From contig NC_134511.1 of the NCBI RefSeq assembly GCF_027942865.1, positions 29,540,306 through 29,604,305 on the forward strand: DNA of 64,000 bases. Direction: 5' to 3'. How positions within the stretch are numbered: the stretch's first letter is position 1; every line of letters starts with the position of its first letter. The translations under genes and the position numbers were made by a program. The notes under the pieces are model-generated. The model was not told the origin of the DNA. It worked only from the letters and a program-made list of their open reading frames with translations, and ran no database searches. Positions 11,881-21,540 of the stretch are shown piece after piece. The stretch comes from Odontesthes bonariensis. Taxonomy: Eukaryota; Chordata; Actinopteri; Atheriniformes; Atherinopsidae.

Positions 11881-12681
11881 ATGTCTCTCAGAACGGCGCA
11901 AAAAATGTTTCTCATTTCACCCCATCAGTTCAGACATTTGTCTCAACCAGAGACTTCCATCAGACAAACGGCGGAGGAAGAATTAGATGGTAAAATGAGA
12001 GCTATACTCGATGAGTCCGGAATGAGCTCTTATGAAAAAATTAAGAAATATAACGCTCTGTTGCAAAGATATCTCACCCTAATCAAGCAGGGTCAAATAG
12101 AGGAACCTCAAGTGACTGTGACTCTACAACGTAAAAGCGTTAATGATCCAATACCTGAATCAGATTCCACTGAGACGGATCGTGTTCACGATCCCGATCA
12201 GATAGAACTGGATGCAACAGCGAATAAGGTGTTAAAAATCCTCCCCAAGCGTGATCGTCGAAATGGAGAATACATTCTGAGAAAATTATCTGAGAGAAAC
12301 GGGTGGACCACTAAGGGCGAGTTTATTTACCAGGGGCAGGCTGTGAGAAGGTCTCATTTGATTGATTTGCTTAAAAATCTTTTACTCCCTTTTAAAAGAA
12401 AAACCAGTGCCCTGCAACCGACAGGTTGGATGAGTTTTCTTAATACCCTGAATGAACTGAACATACCCATATCCTCTGTGAATAACCCGCAAGCACGTGA
12501 TCAGTACCAACGCCTCAGAACGGATCCGAGTGGTTTGGAGAAAAGGCCAATCGTAAAAACCAGAAAGAAAATAACCTTTTCTCCGCATTTTTTAAGACCG
12601 GTGGAGCAAGATGAAGCTGCAGGTGGACAAAGTCTGCGTAAAAGGACAAAACCTCTCCGTTGGGATACCTTATCCCCTTAA
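11881..12681 (+). CDS. Conserved Polinton protein with GW motif, 266 aa
   Basis: Intact 266-aa protein of unknown biochemical function. The N-terminal half (1-75) is helical and charged. An acidic, Ser/Thr-rich linker (85-112) follows. The C-terminal half contains RNGEYILRKLSER and TGWMSFLNTLNELNIP (about 181-196), a pattern recurring in proteins encoded near the ATPase of Polintons and in animal genomes. The C-terminus is basic. Its last bases precede a shared polyadenylation region at 12,726-12,740. The copy 2 counterpart forms the second half of the fused frame at 22,331-23,482. A virion or genome-packaging role is only a guess from context. Confidence 0.8.
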   Translation: MSLRTAQKMFLISPHQFRHLSQPETSIRQTAEEELDGKMRAILDESGMSSYEKIKKYNALLQRYLTLIKQGQIEEPQVTVTLQRKSVNDPIPESDSTETDRVHDPDQIELDATANKVLKILPKRDRRNGEYILRKLSERNGWTTKGEFIYQGQAVRRSHLIDLLKNLLLPFKRKTSALQPTGWMSFLNTLNELNIPISSVNNPQARDQYQRLRTDPSGLEKRPIVKTRKKITFSPHFLRPVEQDEAAGGQSLRKRTKPLRWDTLSP

Positions 12682-12725
12682 ACCTCTGTAAGAAATGAAT
12701 TAAAAAGACACCGTTATTTGTTCTC

Positions 12726-12740
12726 AATAAAGTGTTTATT
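12726..12740. terminator. Back-to-back polyadenylation signals at convergent gene ends
   Basis: AATAAA on the + strand (12,726-12,731) is separated by three bases from TTTATT (12,735-12,740), which is AATAAA on the - strand. The site sits between the end of the + strand gene (12,681) and the end of the - strand protease gene (12,797). It is placed to terminate both transcripts. The same arrangement is present in copy 2. Confidence 0.8.
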
Positions 12741-12796
12741 GATCCCAGTTTTTTCAGAGTGTACAGTTTTCTTTTTTTTCTTTTTTTTTCATGCGT

Positions 12797-13335
12797 TCAC
12801 AATTTGTAACAATCTTTGAACATCTGTAAAGAGCAGGCTCTGTGATGAAAATAGGTACCATTCTGCTTTCTGATGCATCTCTGGTATTTTTTCACAAAGT
12901 TGGACACCATCACATCGTTTTTAAGAACATCACCACCGTAGGAAGTTAATACTTGCTGCAGAGATAGACCGCAGGCTCGTCTGCAGAGGTAATAAATACA
13001 GTGTTGACCGCATACGATGGACAGGGTGTTCTGAAGTTGACGGTTGTGGTACAATATTTCCGAGGATCGATCTTTCAGAAATGAAACAATGTCTGACGGG
13101 TAGTGAGTAAAATCTGGAGGTAATCCATAAGAATCAAAAAAGGTGGCTTGACCATTCTCCTCCAAAGTCAGAGCTAGCCAGTGTTCTCCGGGCATGTGAG
13201 AAGGATGAGTGTTCACGATAAAGTAGGATGGTAGGACGTTTGCGTGAGTAAGGGGAGCTGGTCACAGGCCCACACGCCGCAAAACAGGTCTCCCAGTAGG
13301 TGATGCAGCAGGCTCTCGATCTCGTAGTTATTCAT
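12797..13335 (-). pseudogene. PRO: Adenain-type cysteine protease, copy 1
   Basis: Maturation protease of the adenovirus/Polinton family, which cleaves capsid precursors. The ATG is at 13,333-13,335 (MNNYEI). The catalytic residues are visible: His in PGEHWLAL, Asp in FDSYG, Gln in RQLQN and the nucleophile Cys in GQHCIYY. A small indel near 13,225-13,235 changes frame between the N-terminal approx. 35 residues and the catalytic part, so it is not translatable as one protein. The catalytic part alone is open for 139 codons from an internal Met. Confidence 0.88.
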
Positions 13336-13347
13336 GCTCTCTCTTTT

Positions 13348-14655
13348 TTAATAATAGTCCACCAGCACCTGTCTTCTTGAGTTGATCTCCAAAATGGAAT
13401 CGTAACACGCATATACAATTAGAGTAGTGGTATGAGGTAGCGGTACTCTAAACCTCATTTCCAATCTTAAATTCCCGTTGGACACAGGTGACAACGCCTC
13501 AGTATCCTCACCAGGGTTTAGATTAAAGACAAAAAGCGAATACCCATTATTAAATTCTTCACGATTGATACTCAGAGGGAGGTCTTTTAAATGGCGACCG
13601 GTAGCGATGAACATGTTGTAAAATTCTCTGACTGAAATGCCTTGGTTGAACTGCGGTTGGAATGCCTTGGCGGGGACTTGTCTGCCATCTTGGCAGAGGG
13701 CCAGATATTCTATATCCATGTGTTTAAAATTAAAAGGTGAGAGGTCGCGTCTTCCTGTGAATGCCTCGTGATGCACCATGCCTAAAACAATATATTTAGG
13801 CATCGCTCCCAAAAAGAGATTCTCCTGCTTACATATCCTAGAGTTTTCAGGAATGGAGTATGTTTTCACATTCACTCGTGACAGAGGATAGAGGGCATTT
13901 CCTCTCATTAAGGCGGATGTATGGCCTAAACGAACCGCCGGGGAGACGGTGACTTTTTTGACAAAAAGAGAGGCGCCTAATATCTGCAATCGGAAAGTTG
14001 AATCTCTAGCTCCCATGAGGTAGAAGGCTTCACTAGCCCTGGTTAGTTTAATTCTCATATCCACAGAGTTCAACAGAAGTCTTTCACAGAAAAAGACATC
14101 CCCGTGGAGAGGACCCATTAGATGTACTTCTCTGGAATTAGCTGTAGAGGTCGCTCTCTGGTTTAATCCTCTGTTTGGACCGTTATTGGTCACTATAGAG
14201 TCAATAGAGCCGGCCGTATCTTTATAGTAAAGACCGGCGCTGAACTGACTCTTTAATGCATCTTCAGAAAAGATGAGCAAAGTCTCAATCATGGCTCTAT
14301 AAGGATGAGTGGCGCTAGACTGTGAAATTAATCTATCCCCCAGAGTAACATCGCATTGACTGAAAAGTGTATTGAGAGGATAATTGATGAGACCCACTGC
14401 AGCATCGTTGACCAGGTCAGTTCCATCTGCATTGGTGATCTTCACGCGGAGATGTAACAAGGTATCATTCAGATCAAGATATTTTTCACCATCTCCCGGT
14501 ATAAAAAACTCAATCGGACCATTCTCAGTAATGGCCGAAAGAGGCCTAATTTCCGTGTAGACCTTATCCTCGATAGAAAGCTGAGTCATAGGTACTGAAA
14601 ATAAGTCCAGTTCTGCCAGGGTGCACTCCGGGGATTTGTGATGCAAAAGAGCCCT
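13348..14655 (-). pseudogene. PY: Major capsid protein (double jelly roll), start codon lost
   Basis: Polinton/adintovirus hexon-like major capsid protein, about 435 residues. The frame is fully open from LHHKSPECTLAELDLFS to RRQVLVDYY. Recognised by the family pattern near the N-terminus (SPECTLAELDLFSVPMTQ, YLDLNDTLLHLRVKI) and by length. The copy 2 homologue starts with an ATG at 25,487-25,489. The matching codon here (14,653-14,655) reads AGG, so the annotated start is lost, and the next in-frame Met is about 20 codons in. Apart from that the protein is intact. It could be expressed only from an alternative or upstream start. Confidence 0.88.
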
Positions 14656-14693
14656 GTTTTTATTCTCTCGCCCCTGCTCCTTCTATTTATGAT

Positions 14694-15122
14694 TCAGTGA
14701 AATATATCTCTGCTCTGTGTAGACTTCCTACCCCTAGGTCTGTTTATCCCAACTGACTTATTCTTTTTTGCCCTCCTCTGTATTTGTAACCCTCTCACAC
14801 GTTCACCAGGCGGCCGCTTCCTCGGTCTTCGTGAGAGAACCATTATCCCTGACCCGTCTTGACCTCCTGATATTTTAGTCATGGCTTTACCTACAACGTC
14901 TGAGGCTATGTTTGTGGCTGCTGTCTTCAGATGTGGCTTGGCTATAGCGAAGCCTTTTTTAACTAAGGGCGCAACAAAACGGAATAATTTTGAAAATATA
15001 GACCCTATCCCATGACCGTACATTACAGGTGCTCCATAAAAGCCGGGCAAGGTCCCGCCTACCTGGTTCTCGTAATAGTTTACAAAGCGATGAGGGTCAT
15101 CCCTCATGTTCATCTTAACCAT
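14694..15122 (-). CDS. Basic core-like capsid protein (pX/pVII-like)
   Basis: Intact 142-aa protein starting MVKMNMRDDP. The middle (about residues 35-75) is a hydrophobic/amphipathic segment with Gly-Ile-Gly and KPHLKTAATNIASDVVG. The C-terminal third is strongly basic (RRPRKRPPGER, RRAKKNK, RPRGRK), as in adenovirus-type DNA-condensing core peptides. It lies between major and minor capsid genes, the usual place in adintovirus-like elements. Core-protein function is inferred from composition and position. The copy 2 gene is split by a hAT element. Confidence 0.7.
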   Translation of the reverse strand: MVKMNMRDDPHRFVNYYENQVGGTLPGFYGAPVMYGHGIGSIFSKLFRFVAPLVKKGFAIAKPHLKTAATNIASDVVGKAMTKISGGQDGSGIMVLSRRPRKRPPGERVRGLQIQRRAKKNKSVGINRPRGRKSTQSRDIFH

Positions 15123-15225
15123 GTTGCTTTCTTTTGTTATCCTTTTTTCTTAACACAGGCGTCACCTAGGGGCTTAATGTTTGCTCAATGTCTTACTCTC
15201 TCACTGATATCTGAGTGAATGACCA

Positions 15226-15996
15226 TCATTTCATAACGTGCTGCGTTTTCACTGGTCGGAAATGTAGTCTCACAGAGGTTTTCCCGTAAGTAAAATTTAC
15301 CGGAACGTTTTGATCCGTTTTAATCTCTATGTGGATGTTTTCAATATGTCTCTTGGCTACAGGAAGATAGTTGACTGGGTTAAAGGTATTCGTGATTATA
15401 TTGCCAAACTGCCCCTCTACTCTAACCGTACGTAAGAGGGGAGCATAAGCATCACCGACTATCTGTGGAGCAACCACATCGCTGTAGCAATAAAACTGGT
15501 AGAAACCTGATCTTAATTCCATCGGATAAGGGGCTCTCCTTTTATCAAACACAATCCATTCACCAGACTCCACGCCTAGTATGTAGCTCAATGGTGGATA
15601 AAATCGTAGATGATACTGGGAACCTGCCTGGTACTTGAGTTTATTTTCAAGCGTATCCAGGACAAAGTAAATATCAGAACCTATTTTTCTAAGCTGGTTC
15701 TCGATCTCTGTCTTTAGTTGAGTCATTTCCTTAACGTATCCACATCCTATATTCTGACGATGTATCTTCTCCACCCCAAGTTTCTTCCACTCAAAATAAG
15801 CCTGAGTCTTTGGCACATTGTGCCATGTATGTGGATAGGAAATCTCTGTCAAGGCCACTTGCCACGAACCTTCCAAGTCAATATGTTGTGCTAAAACCAC
15901 ACGAAAACTGGAGCTAGAATTATGCTTAAAGACGTCGAGACTGGCGTTAGAGGGCAGGGTGATATAAAACCCCTCGTCCTCTTCCGTTCGGTTCAT
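15226..15996 (-). CDS. PX: Penton-like minor capsid protein (single jelly roll)
   Basis: Intact 256-aa protein with the Polinton PX signature: an N-terminal FYITLPSNASLDVF, then SSFRVVLAQHIDLEGSWQVALTEI and SYPHTWHNV. In the family this protein forms the pentameric vertices of the icosahedral capsid. It is transcribed with the other capsid genes on the - strand. The spacing to the integrase gene on its 5' side is about 40 bases. The copy 2 homologue carries one nonsense codon. Confidence 0.88.
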   Translation of the reverse strand: MNRTEEDEGFYITLPSNASLDVFKHNSSSSFRVVLAQHIDLEGSWQVALTEISYPHTWHNVPKTQAYFEWKKLGVEKIHRQNIGCGYVKEMTQLKTEIENQLRKIGSDIYFVLDTLENKLKYQAGSQYHLRFYPPLSYILGVESGEWIVFDKRRAPYPMELRSGFYQFYCYSDVVAPQIVGDAYAPLLRTVRVEGQFGNIITNTFNPVNYLPVAKRHIENIHIEIKTDQNVPVNFTYGKTSVRLHFRPVKTQHVMK

Positions 15997-16035
15997 GATG
16001 TAAAGTAATTGGTGGGGAGTAATGAAGGCTTCTTT

Positions 16036-17121
16036 TTATACACCGTGAAGATCGCTGGCTCTGACCCAGCTGTTGAATTTCTCAGGCCAAAATTTCCAGC
16101 GGACAAAGACCTGTTTTATACCTCTGACGGTGCGTCGTTTTAATACCTCCACTTGGTACATCTTGTCTTTATTCAGTTTAACTTTTTGGAGTTCCTCGGC
16201 ATAAAAGGAACCTTCGATAGGCTTTCCATCAAAATCTTTGAGTTTGTATACACGAGGAGATCGGGCAATCTGATCAGTCACTGTAAACACCTCGTCTGTA
16301 AAACTTTGTTCATATTTTTTATCAAACACACCTCGCAGTTTAGATATTCTCACACTATCGCCTATTTTAAATCTTATCCTGGAGTCTGCGCGTCGTTGAC
16401 CTGAAGTACCACCGTACAGGTTTTTAAACACTTGAAGGGTATTTTCTAAAGTCACCTGCATAGGCATCATTTTTATACTTGAATGGTAACTATGGTTGTA
16501 ACTTTTCACAAGATCCTGCAGGACATCCAGGTATCGGAGCGTGTTATTAGCAGTAAAAAATTTCCACATCCTCGTTTTTAAAGTACGGTTAAACCTCTCA
16601 ATCACAGATGCTTTTACTTCGCTAGGTGTAGCAAAATGTTCAATGCCGTAGCGTTCTAGTAAAGCCTTAAATTTCTTGTTAAAGAATTCTTTACCAGCAT
16701 CTGTTTGAAGTTTTTTAGGGGTCTTACTTTCTCTAAAAACAGATTCAAAACCCTTCACCACCTCTGCAGCGGATTTTCTCTTGAGAGCACGAACGTACGC
16801 CTTTTTTTAAAATATGTCAATGACGGTTAATGGGTAATTATAACCATCGTTATGTTCCACCAGGGCCTGCATGTCGCAGAGATCTGCCTGGAATTGTTTT
16901 AAAGGGCTGGTGACAAAAACTCTGTTTCTCGGAAAACGGATTCTTGCAGGCTTATGTAGAGTATAGGCGTCTTGCCCTGATAAAAACTCTTGAACTTTTT
17001 CGTACATAACTTTCCTACCACTTTCATCCTGCACTGCTTTACGTAAACTCTCTACTCCCCCAAAACTACCTGGTCGACCAGGATCGTAGTAAACCTTTTT
17101 CATTAATCTCATTTCAGTCAT
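16036..17121 (-). pseudogene. INT: Retroviral-like integrase with chromodomain, one stop codon (copy 1)
   Basis: DDE-type integrase that inserts Polinton DNA. It starts at 17,121 with MTEMRLMKKVYYDPG. The catalytic core shows the first Asp in FQADLCDM, the second Asp in LQTDAGKEFF and Glu in VIERFNRTLK. The C-terminus has a chromodomain-like FVRWKFWPEKFNSWV. A single in-frame TAA at 16,807-16,809, between the first two catalytic residues, splits the frame; everything else is open. The copy 2 version has a sense codon at this place, so a point substitution is the likely cause. Confidence 0.92.
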
Positions 17122-17190
17122 CTTATCTTATGCAGGTTCAGACTTGTACTAATGAAAAAACATAAAACGCATGTATATTTCAATCTTATC

Positions 17191-17196
17191 TTTATT
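17191..17196 (-). terminator. Polyadenylation signal for right-end gene 2 (copy 1)
   Basis: AATAAA on the - strand, about 160 bases downstream of the stop of right-end gene 2 (17,354-17,356) and just upstream of the integrase start. The corresponding AATAAA in copy 2 is at 31,416-31,421. Confidence 0.5.
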
Positions 17197-17452
17197 ATAT
17201 ACACACATACACACGTTTATATATTCATGAACAATGGATAAATGAGACAATAATTTAAGAAGTAGAAAAAGTTAAATGTTATAACAACATCATACGTGAT
17301 TACATCATTAGTCTAAATACTTATAAAACGAAAAAATGTTACATCCCTCTTCTTCAACCCTCCCAAAACTTTGTCATGGTTTGAAGTTGTTGCAGTTTCT
17401 CAGCATCCTCTCCAATCAGGTGTTCGTACATGTCCTGAATAGCTGTATTATT

Positions 17453-19769
17453 ACACAGACTTGAACATGTTATTGGGATTAAAGGAACTGCATTAGGCTG
17501 GTTTAAATCATATTTATCTGATAGATTTCAGTTTGTTCTTGTAAATGAAGAATCTTCCTCACACACCAGAGTAAGTCATGGAGTTCCCCAGGGTTCTGTG
17601 CTTGGACCGATTCTTTTTACTTTATACATGCTTCCATTAGGTAACATTATTAGACAGCATGGCATAAATTTCCATTGCTATGCTGATGATACTCAGCTGT
17701 ACTTATCTATAAAACCAGATGAACCCAATAGGTTGGTCAGACTACAAGCATGTCTTAAAGGATAAGATCGGTTTTTTGACATTGGGCCCTTGATTTCACA
17801 TTATAACATGATGTTCTACTCACCCCTGCTGGTTGTTGAACATTTGGAGCTGTTCCGAAGATATTCGCGAGGCGTCTGGCTGCTCTCTTGAGATATTCGG
17901 CCATGAAACGGTTTCCTATGGGCAAGCTTATACAGGCACAAACTATGCTGTTTATAATTTATTAATTACTGTACACTAGCACTGATAACGTGGAGGTGCG
18001 TCGCTTACTTAAAAAAGTCCGGGTTATTGTAATTTTGATTTTTTTCGTCGTAAAGTGGGTGTTACTGACGTCCTCGTCGTGCTACTGCCACAGACAGCCC
18101 ACAGACCTGCTGCCTATTTATTCATTCGGCTAAAATTCAAAATTAGTAACCCGGATTTTTTTAAGTAAGCGACGCACCTCCACGTTATCAGTGCTAGTGT
18201 AGAGTAATTAATAAATTATAAACAGCATAGTTTGTGCCTGTATAAGCTTGCCCATAGGAAACCGTTTCATAGCCGAATATCTCAAGAGAGCAGCCAGACG
18301 CCTCGCGAATATCTTCGGAACAGCTCCAAATCACCAACAACAAGCAGGGGTGAGTAGAACAACATGTTATAATGCGAAATCAAGGGCCCAATGTCAAAAA
18401 AACGGTCTTATCCTTTAAAGACATAAAGACCTGGATGACTCAGAACTGTCTCCTGCTAAATTCAGACAAAACTGAAGTCGTTATCTTTGGACCTGAGCGT
18501 TTCAGGGAGAAATTGTCTAGCTATATAGTTACTCTAGATGGTATTTCCTTGGCTTCTAGTTCTACAGTGAGGAACCTTGGAGTTATTTTTGACCAGAACT
18601 TATCATTTGACTCGCATATAAAACAGGTTTCTAGGACTGCCTTCTTTCACCTTCGTAATATTGTTAAAATCAGGAACATCTTGTCTCAGAGTGATGCAGA
18701 AAAACTAGTCCATGCATTTGTTACTTCAAGATTGGACTACTGTAATTCTTTATTATTGGGCTGTCCCACATATTCTCTGAAAAGCCTTCAGTTGATCCAA
18801 AATGCTGCAGCCAGAGTTTTGACGAGAACTAACAGGAGAGATCATATTTCTCCAGTTTTAGCTTCTCTTCATTGGCTCCCTGTTAAATTCAGAATAGAAT
18901 TTAAGATTCTTCTCCTTACATATAAAGCTCTTAATGACCGAGCTCCATCATATCTTAAAGATCTCATTGTAAGATATTTTCCTAACAGAGCACTTCGTTC
19001 CCAAACTGCAGGTTTACTTGAGGTTCCCAGAGTTTCTAAAAGTAGAATGGGAGGCAGAGCCTTCAGTTATCAGGCCCCTCTATTGTGGAATAAGCTGCCA
19101 GTAAATGTCCGGGAAGCAGACACCCTTTCCACTTTTAAGACCAGGCTTAAAACTTTCCTTTTTGATAAAGCTTATAGTTAGGGATGGCTCAGGTGATCCT
19201 GAAACATCCCATAGTTAAGCTGCTATAGGCCTAGACTGCTGGGGGGCCTCATCTGACACACCTTTCCTCACTTTACTCTCTTTATGTATATGTGATATTA
19301 TTATGGTCATTAACTCGTGTTTCCCTGTTCCAACAGATATCCTTTGAATGGTGTTACAGTGCCACCGTCGCGGTGGCCCCCTGCCCCCTCCCCCTCCCCC
19401 CCCCTTTCTGTCTTCTCAAACCCCAGCTGGTCGAGGCGGATGGCCACCCTTCCTGAGTCTGGTTCTGCCAGAGGTTTCTTCCTGTTAAAAGGGAGTCGTT
19501 TCTCTCCACAGTCGCCTCAGGCACGCTCAGGCCGGGAGATTGGACCGAAAAACAAAAAGTTTTCAGTGCAATCTGTTGGTTTTCTTAGCTAGGAAATTGT
19601 TTTTGAATTGGCTCTATATGAACGAATTGGATTATTTTATGAATTATGATTATTATTAATTAATTGAATTCCAATTGGCTTGAATTGGACTTACTATCTA
19701 AGTGCCTTGAGATGACATTTGTTGTATTTGGCGCTATATAAATAAAAATGAATTGAATTGAATTGAATT
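17453..19769 (+). mobile_element. Second L2-clade LINE, 5'-truncated, nearly identical to the first
   Basis: Starts within the reverse transcriptase (TTATTACACAGACTTG) and ends in the AATTG pentamer run at about 19,769. It covers the RT motifs [14 protein letters not shown] and YADDTQLYL (to 17,758) and the C-terminal domain (18,419-19,181). The aligned parts differ from the copy at 3,341-6,567 by only a handful of bases, so both inserted recently from the same source. It splits right-end gene 2 and is itself split by a TTAA element. It keeps a 249-bp 3' block (19,351-19,599) missing from the first copy. Confidence 0.92.
17759..18414. mobile_element. TTAA-target foldback element (piggyBac or Kolobok type), 656 bp
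   Basis: Flanked by TTAA on both sides (17,755-17,758 and 18,415-18,418). Removing the element plus one TTAA gives the undisturbed L2 sequence seen at 5,460-5,475. The ends are inverted (AGGATAAGATCGG against CGGTCTTATCCT), and the inverted arms extend about 268 bp each (17,759-18,026 and 18,147-18,414) around a short unique core. No coding capacity, so non-autonomous. TTAA targets are used by both piggyBac and Kolobok; the terminal bases do not decide between them. Confidence 0.9.
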
Positions 19770-20654
19770 TGTTTCATCACCGTCAGTTCATACAAGTAAG
19801 CTTCCGCCACAGCCGTGACTCTCGCGTCATCCTCACGAATCCTACGTGCAGTCAAAAGACACTGAATAGAAGCAACGAATCGTTGATTATAAAGTTTCCG
19901 CATCAGTCTGTAGTAATGGACATGGAAGAAGTCCTCCTCCATCACATCCATACATTGATGTTGTCGTAAACTAGGATGGTCCACGGTGCATCCATAGCAG
20001 CATTCTACCATGAATTTTTTGATGGTCTCATTCAAGAGGTGTAACACTGCAGTTTTTACAACTTTGTTAAACCCCAAGTGTACCCATCCATCAAATTCAT
20101 CCTCACCCTCATCACCCTCTTCTCCTTCATCCACGTCCTCCACTCCTCTGTCATCCCGAGTGCCAGCCGATGTACCCTGGCCTGGTGGAATCTGAGAGTC
20201 CTCCAAGTTGTCAGACTCAGCTCCCTCCGGTATTACGGCCATGGTGTTGATGCTAGATCCTACCCGGTAGAGCGTTACGAGGCTGTCATCGGATGCCGTG
20301 GGGGAGAACTCAATCTCGGGAGAAGAGGATGGGAAGTACTCGGGTGATTTTGATCGTGAGGGAGGGTGGTACAGCTCCAGGTCATAGTCTGGTGATCGAC
20401 ACTGCGGCGATACGGATGCCTCAGATAGACTCCCTGGTTGCACCAAGAGCGAGGGAGAAGTATCCACCGAACAGCAATCAGGGATCTCCCCGCACGTGGT
20501 CTTCTGAACATTAGTACTCATCCTGCTCTCGGTGTTGGTTGCTGAGTTCCTGACCGTGCTGCAATGTCTCTTCATAAACCTAAAGGTTGGGGGGTGTGGT
20601 TAATGTCTAGGGGGTGGAGGATGAGGAGGAGGTAGTACTTGATTGGCGGTATGT

Positions 20655-21416
20655 CTATACAGCCAGTGTTTTCTTGACTGCCAGAATTTCAACCCAGTTC
20701 TGACAGCTGCGGAAGAGCGAGGAAATCCGCTCCGCTATTTCATCCATCTTCTCCATCCATGCTGCATGAGGCAGTGCTAGCATCGTTCTAAACACACCAC
20801 AGTCAGAGTTAAAACACTCAAGAACAAAAAGATCCCCTTCTATCTTATCACTAGATTCCCGGGAGCTTGCACGAAAGAACCAGCGACCACTGACGGCTGT
20901 TTTTGATTGCCACACCGCACTGAAAGCCATCCTTGTTTGGGCTATCTCGGTGTCATTTAGAGGAGTCACCACTCTCGGGCGTTTAGCAGGAGGTCCCTGG
21001 CTTTCTCCTGGTTCTACCTTCACTGGTGCCTCTTCCCGAAATCCTCCAGGACGACGACGAGGGGTCGCTAGCTTCAACACTCCCCAGTCGTTGGAGGTTA
21101 GCATACCCACGCTGGTCAGAGGCCCCAGAGTCTCATCATTTTCGTCGAGCTGATACAGACAGAGCTCGCCTATTTCATACCTGAACACATACCCCCATTT
21201 TCCACGCATTCCATAGGGCTCCAGCGACCATTCAGGTGGAGGCTGCTGCGTTCTACACAGAAACACCGTACACCTTTTGGGAGCATCTGGCACCAATGGA
21301 GGATCTTGATATAACGTTACCGGAGTCTCACAAATGAGAGAGCGCCGAGTAAATAACCTCTCCCCCGTCTGCGAAGATTTCTCTTCTTCTTTCACTCTGC
21401 TTCTTGTCCTAATCAT
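20655..21416 (-). CDS. Right-end gene 1, uncharacterised nuclear-type protein
   Basis: Intact 253-aa protein, function unknown. It starts at 21,416 (MIRTRSRVKEEE). Seen: a conserved N-terminal half with LICETPVTLYQDPP, a YVFRYEIGELCLYQLDE segment and DWGVLKLATP (about 110-119). A candidate SUMO-attachment site VKVEPGE lies at 132-138 and a basic nuclear-localisation-like PAKRPRVV at 143-150. The C-terminal domain (about 160-250) is rich in Trp, Cys and Phe. It is the outermost gene at the right end, preceded by a TATA-like box, so early expression is plausible. The C-terminal domain is absent from the copy 2 fusion protein. No known family recognised. Confidence 0.72.
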   Translation of the reverse strand: MIRTRSRVKEEEKSSQTGERLFTRRSLICETPVTLYQDPPLVPDAPKRCTVFLCRTQQPPPEWSLEPYGMRGKWGYVFRYEIGELCLYQLDENDETLGPLTSVGMLTSNDWGVLKLATPRRRPGGFREEAPVKVEPGESQGPPAKRPRVVTPLNDTEIAQTRMAFSAVWQSKTAVSGRWFFRASSRESSDKIEGDLFVLECFNSDCGVFRTMLALPHAAWMEKMDEIAERISSLFRSCQNWVEILAVKKTLAV

Positions 21417-21472
21417 CCTGAATCAGTTATCTTCACACTGATATTGCTCTCTACATACGGACTCGTTCAGGG

Positions 21473-21479
21473 TTTTATA
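21473..21479 (-). promoter_or_regulatory. TATA box upstream of right-end gene 1 (copy 1)
   Basis: TATAAAA on the - strand, about 57 bases upstream of the ATG at 21,416, in a region where copies 1 and 2 stay similar (to about 21,530 and 33,075). Copy 2 has a weaker GATAAAAA at the same place. A CCAAT-like ATTGG is also conserved 5' of it (near 21,511 and 33,057). Confidence 0.6.
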
Positions 21480-21540
21480 CATTACCAAAACCCCACCCTT
21501 CTATCATCTCATTGGTTCTCAAAGTCACGGGCTATACATG

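Larger units (their letters stand above)
17354..20575 (-). pseudogene. Right-end gene 2 (acidic, Cys/His-rich), split by an L2 insertion
   Basis: Uncharacterised Polinton-encoded protein. The 5' part runs from 20,575 to about 19,770 (about 269 native residues). The 3' part, ending DAEKLQQLQ... and WEG, is at about 17,452-17,354, separated by the L2 LINE. Seen: a Ser/Pro-rich, phospho-site-like N-terminal region (40-95), a very acidic stretch (about 145-162), then a helical region containing CCYGC and DHPSLRQHQC (Cys 192, 193, 196, His 200, 206, Cys 208), a likely zinc-binding knuckle. Last, a helical region with RRIREDD and a coiled-coil-like end. The copy 2 homologue is fused to gene 1. Function unknown; an early regulatory role is a guess from its place opposite the replication genes. 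Confidence 0.75.

Noticed and set aside
12515..12727. Small - strand frames overlapping the 266-aa gene
   Set aside because: No conservation beyond the overlap and no motif; shadows.
17759..18414. Inverted repeat as a Polinton terminal repeat
   Set aside because: It has TTAA duplications and lies inside an L2, so it is an independent transposon.
20010..20514. + strand open frames opposite right-end gene 2
   Set aside because: Shadow frames of the - strand gene; the corresponding frames in copy 2 do not conserve the same protein.
20500..20900. Possibility that genes 1 and 2 of copy 1 are joined by splicing, as the copy 2 fusion might suggest
   Set aside because: No GT donor lies at the position matching the fusion point in copy 1; a genomic deletion in copy 2 explains the fusion.
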